A stretch of 5,350 nt of DNA, from assembly GCA_015486425.1 (NCBI GenBank), contig WFRQ01000590.1:1-5350 (forward strand). The letters are read 5' to 3'. Shown in pieces: positions 4,452 to 5,350 of this stretch. The position numbers and the translations under genes were made by a program. How positions within the stretch are numbered: position 1 is the first letter of the stretch; every line of letters begins with the position of its first letter. Below the pieces are notes generated by a model that saw nothing but the letters and a program-made list of their open reading frames with translations, did not search any database and had not been told where the DNA came from. This DNA is from Deltaproteobacteria bacterium (GTDB lineage Bacteria; Desulfobacterota; Dissulfuribacteria; Dissulfuribacterales; QOAL01).

Positions 4452-4694
4452 ATGACAGCTCTTACCATCACTGAAGCCAGGAAAAACCTTTACAGGCTCA
4501 TCGATGAAGTTGCCGAGTCACACAGACCTGTACGGCTCCAGGGCAGAAGAAACTCCGCTGTTCTGATTTCAGAAGATGACTGGAGGGCTATTGAGGAGAC
4601 CCTTTTCTTAACCTCTATTCCCGGAATGGCGGAATCAATAAAAGAGGGGCTTGAAACGCCTGTAGAAGAGTGTGATGAGGAAATTGAGTGGTGA
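4452..4694 (+). CDS. yefM: YefM/Phd-family antitoxin, full length
   Basis: An 80-residue antitoxin. Residues 1-52 (MTALTITEARKNLYRLIDEV through WRAIEETL) form the DNA-binding, dimerising Phd/YefM domain. Residues 53-80, with SIPGMAESIKEGLETPVEEC and an acidic DEEIEW end, form the toxin-binding tail typical of YefM partners of YoeB/Txe toxins. It should repress its own promoter through the operator at 4414-4438 and neutralise the toxin encoded directly downstream. Its stop TGA (4692-4694) overlaps the toxin start. The start at 4452 is chosen from the Shine-Dalgarno position and agreement with the copy at 3323. Because the toxin gene carries a premature stop, the antitoxin may now have nothing to neutralise. 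Confidence 0.92.
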   Translation: MTALTITEARKNLYRLIDEVAESHRPVRLQGRRNSAVLISEDDWRAIEETLFLTSIPGMAESIKEGLETPVEECDEEIEW

Positions 4695-4939
4695 CCTGGC
4701 GTGTAGTTTTCACAAAGCAGGCCAGGAAAAATGCCAGGAAACTTTCACAATTCAACCTGCATGACAGGGCAAAAGCCCTGATAGAAATTTTAAGGAAAGA
4801 TCCTTATAAAACCCCACCCCCATATGAAAGACTGATCGGAAAACTTTCAGGGGCATTTTCCAGGAGAATTAATATCCAGCACAGGCTTGTTTATCAGGTC
4901 TTGGATGATCTTAAAACCGTGAAAGTGATTCGCATGTAG
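4688..4939 (+). CDS. yoeB: YoeB/Txe-family mRNA interferase toxin, cut short by an amber codon
   Basis: Eighty-three residues with the YoeB/Txe hallmarks PYERLIGKLSGAFSRRINIQ, HRLVYQVL and KTVKVIRM. The family cleaves mRNA at the ribosomal A site. Glu47 and Arg66 correspond to catalytic Glu46 and Arg65 of E. coli YoeB. The reading frame stops at TAG (4937-4939), where relatives have Trp of RMWTHYE. The following in-frame codons are ACC CAT TAT GAA TAA, i.e. Thr-His-Tyr-Glu-stop, ending at 4954. The missing His-Tyr correspond to His83-Tyr84, essential in E. coli YoeB. The product is probably inactive unless TAG is read through. It starts at GTG 4688 or GTG 4691; the latter gives a GTGA overlap with the antitoxin stop, implying coupled translation. 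Confidence 0.9.
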   Translation: MVTWRVVFTKQARKNARKLSQFNLHDRAKALIEILRKDPYKTPPPYERLIGKLSGAFSRRINIQHRLVYQVLDDLKTVKVIRM

Positions 4940-5050
4940 ACCCATTATGAATAATTTTCAGCCTGAAACCTGACTTCCGAATATGAGGAAAGTAGAAATG
5001 ACCATACATTATGTGATTATCTAGTGCGCCTACAGACACCCTAAAAAAAA

Positions 5051-5119
5051 TGGCTGGTTTCCATCGGAATGAGTGGCCGGATAACTTAGGAATCAATGGC
5101 CGCTTTCCGTCGGAGCAAG
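5051..5119. repeat. Three tandem 23-bp imperfect repeats, possible transposon end
   Basis: Units at 5051-5073, 5074-5096 and 5097-5119 each begin TGGC(C/T)G and contain (C/T)CGGA or TAGGA near position 15. The first and third share TTTCC(A/G)TCGGA, while the middle one is more diverged. Multiple short transposase-binding repeats of about this length are found at ends of IS21-family and Tn7-like elements, and the GGCCGGTTTCC...CGGAAT pattern resembles IS21-family ends as I remember them. No transposase gene is visible in the window, so this would be a solo end or the edge of an element beyond it. Confidence 0.55.
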
Positions 5120-5230
5120 CACCAGCTAGATCAAATTCCTTTTTCGGTCTTTTTCTTGATACCCAGAAGGAATCAGCCCCACATGAGAACAGCCTATTTT
5201 TTTCACATTTTTATTTGTAAAAAAAGGAAC

Positions 5231-5350
5231 TTATTTCAACCAGTGGATTATACGCTGCGGGATAACTTTTTCCTTTAATAGTCGAGAGAGTTGCTTAGTA
5301 ATTAAGGTCTGTTCTGATAAATTGAGGATCTTTTCTATGTCCTCTTTTAC
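5231..5350 (-). CDS. Possible 3' end of an unrecognised gene (partial)
   Basis: On the minus strand a frame is open from the window edge (5350) to TAA at 5231-5233. It gives 39 residues beginning VKEDIEKILNLSEQTLITKQ and ending IPQRIIHWLK. The composition, rich in Leu, Lys and Glu and likely helical, is protein-like, but I recognise no family, and an open run of this length can occur by chance. Just beyond the stop, A/T-rich complementary arms (5197-5207 with a bulged C at 5204, and 5216-5225) could form a weak hairpin. The 5' part lies outside the window. Confidence 0.35.
   Translation of the reverse strand, partial: VKEDIEKILNLSEQTLITKQLSRLLKEKVIPQRIIHWLK

Larger units (their letters stand above)
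4387..4607 (+). repeat. Direct duplication, copy 2: promoter, operator and 5' part of yefM
   Basis: Partner of the segment at 3259-3477, displaced by 1128-1129 bases in the same orientation. The single-base shift comes from the operator centre (8 bases in copy 1, 9 here). Between the copies lie the vapBC pair, the winged-helix remnant and REP copy B. Confidence 0.9.

Noticed and set aside
4911..5278. ORFs of about 60 residues over the yoeB end and the tandem repeats
   Set aside because: They arise from antisense yoeB, repeat and AT-rich DNA, with no start signals or protein-like domains.
1..5350. tRNA or rRNA genes
   Set aside because: I saw no cloverleaf with a GTTCGA-like T arm and no rRNA-like conserved stretch on either strand.

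Overview
The window looks like a chromosomal stretch from a Gram-negative, environmental, probably anaerobic bacterium, most likely Desulfobacterota (former Deltaproteobacteria) or Nitrospirota. That is an inference. It rests on a secreted beta-helix protein with a single acidic dockerin-like C-terminal loop, palindromic REP-like sequences with a TTCCCAAACT/AGTTTGGGAA core, and a dense cluster of toxin-antitoxin genes. No gene here fixes the taxon.

Layout. Bases 1-268 hold the 3' end of an RluD-type pseudouridine synthase on the + strand. A strong hairpin (388-413) separates it from a convergent minus-strand gene (445-2403) for a large secreted parallel beta-helix protein. About 490 bases without a convincing gene follow (2404-2889). 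They contain a good minus-strand sigma-70-like promoter (2810-2839) that could give the beta-helix gene a leader of about 400 nt. From about 2890 onward the window is accessory DNA made of gene fragments and small addiction modules: a tail fragment of an adenine-specific DNA methyltransferase (2890-3117, minus), a REP-like element (3166-3216), a truncated yefM-like antitoxin with its own promoter and operator (3259-3517), an intact-looking vapB-vapC pair (minus, 3495-4164), the winged-helix tail of a lost larger protein (4208-4325, minus), a second REP-like palindrome (4326-4359), and a second, full-length yefM followed by a yoeB/txe-type toxin gene (4452-4939). The last 400 bases hold three tandem 23-bp imperfect repeats resembling a transposon end (5051-5119) and perhaps the 3' end of a minus-strand gene running off the window (5231-5350).

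How the pieces relate. The two yefM copies share promoter, palindromic operator, ribosome-binding region and the first 52 codons (about 94% identity in the coding part). The first copy has lost the toxin-binding C-terminus and has no toxin. It could act only as a DNA-binding repressor in trans, or be a relic. The downstream yoeB reading frame stops at TAG exactly where the family has a conserved Trp, and the next four codons still read Thr-His-Tyr-Glu before TAA. A TGG-to-TAG change has therefore removed the catalytic His-Tyr tail. The vapBC pair between the copies keeps its active-site acidic residues and has a 9-bp-arm palindrome over its promoter.

I see no new multi-gene system. The most interesting reading is a decaying defence/addiction island caught mid-decay: one module half deleted, one toxin inactivated by a single nonsense codon, one module apparently intact, and tails of a methyltransferase and of a winged-helix protein.
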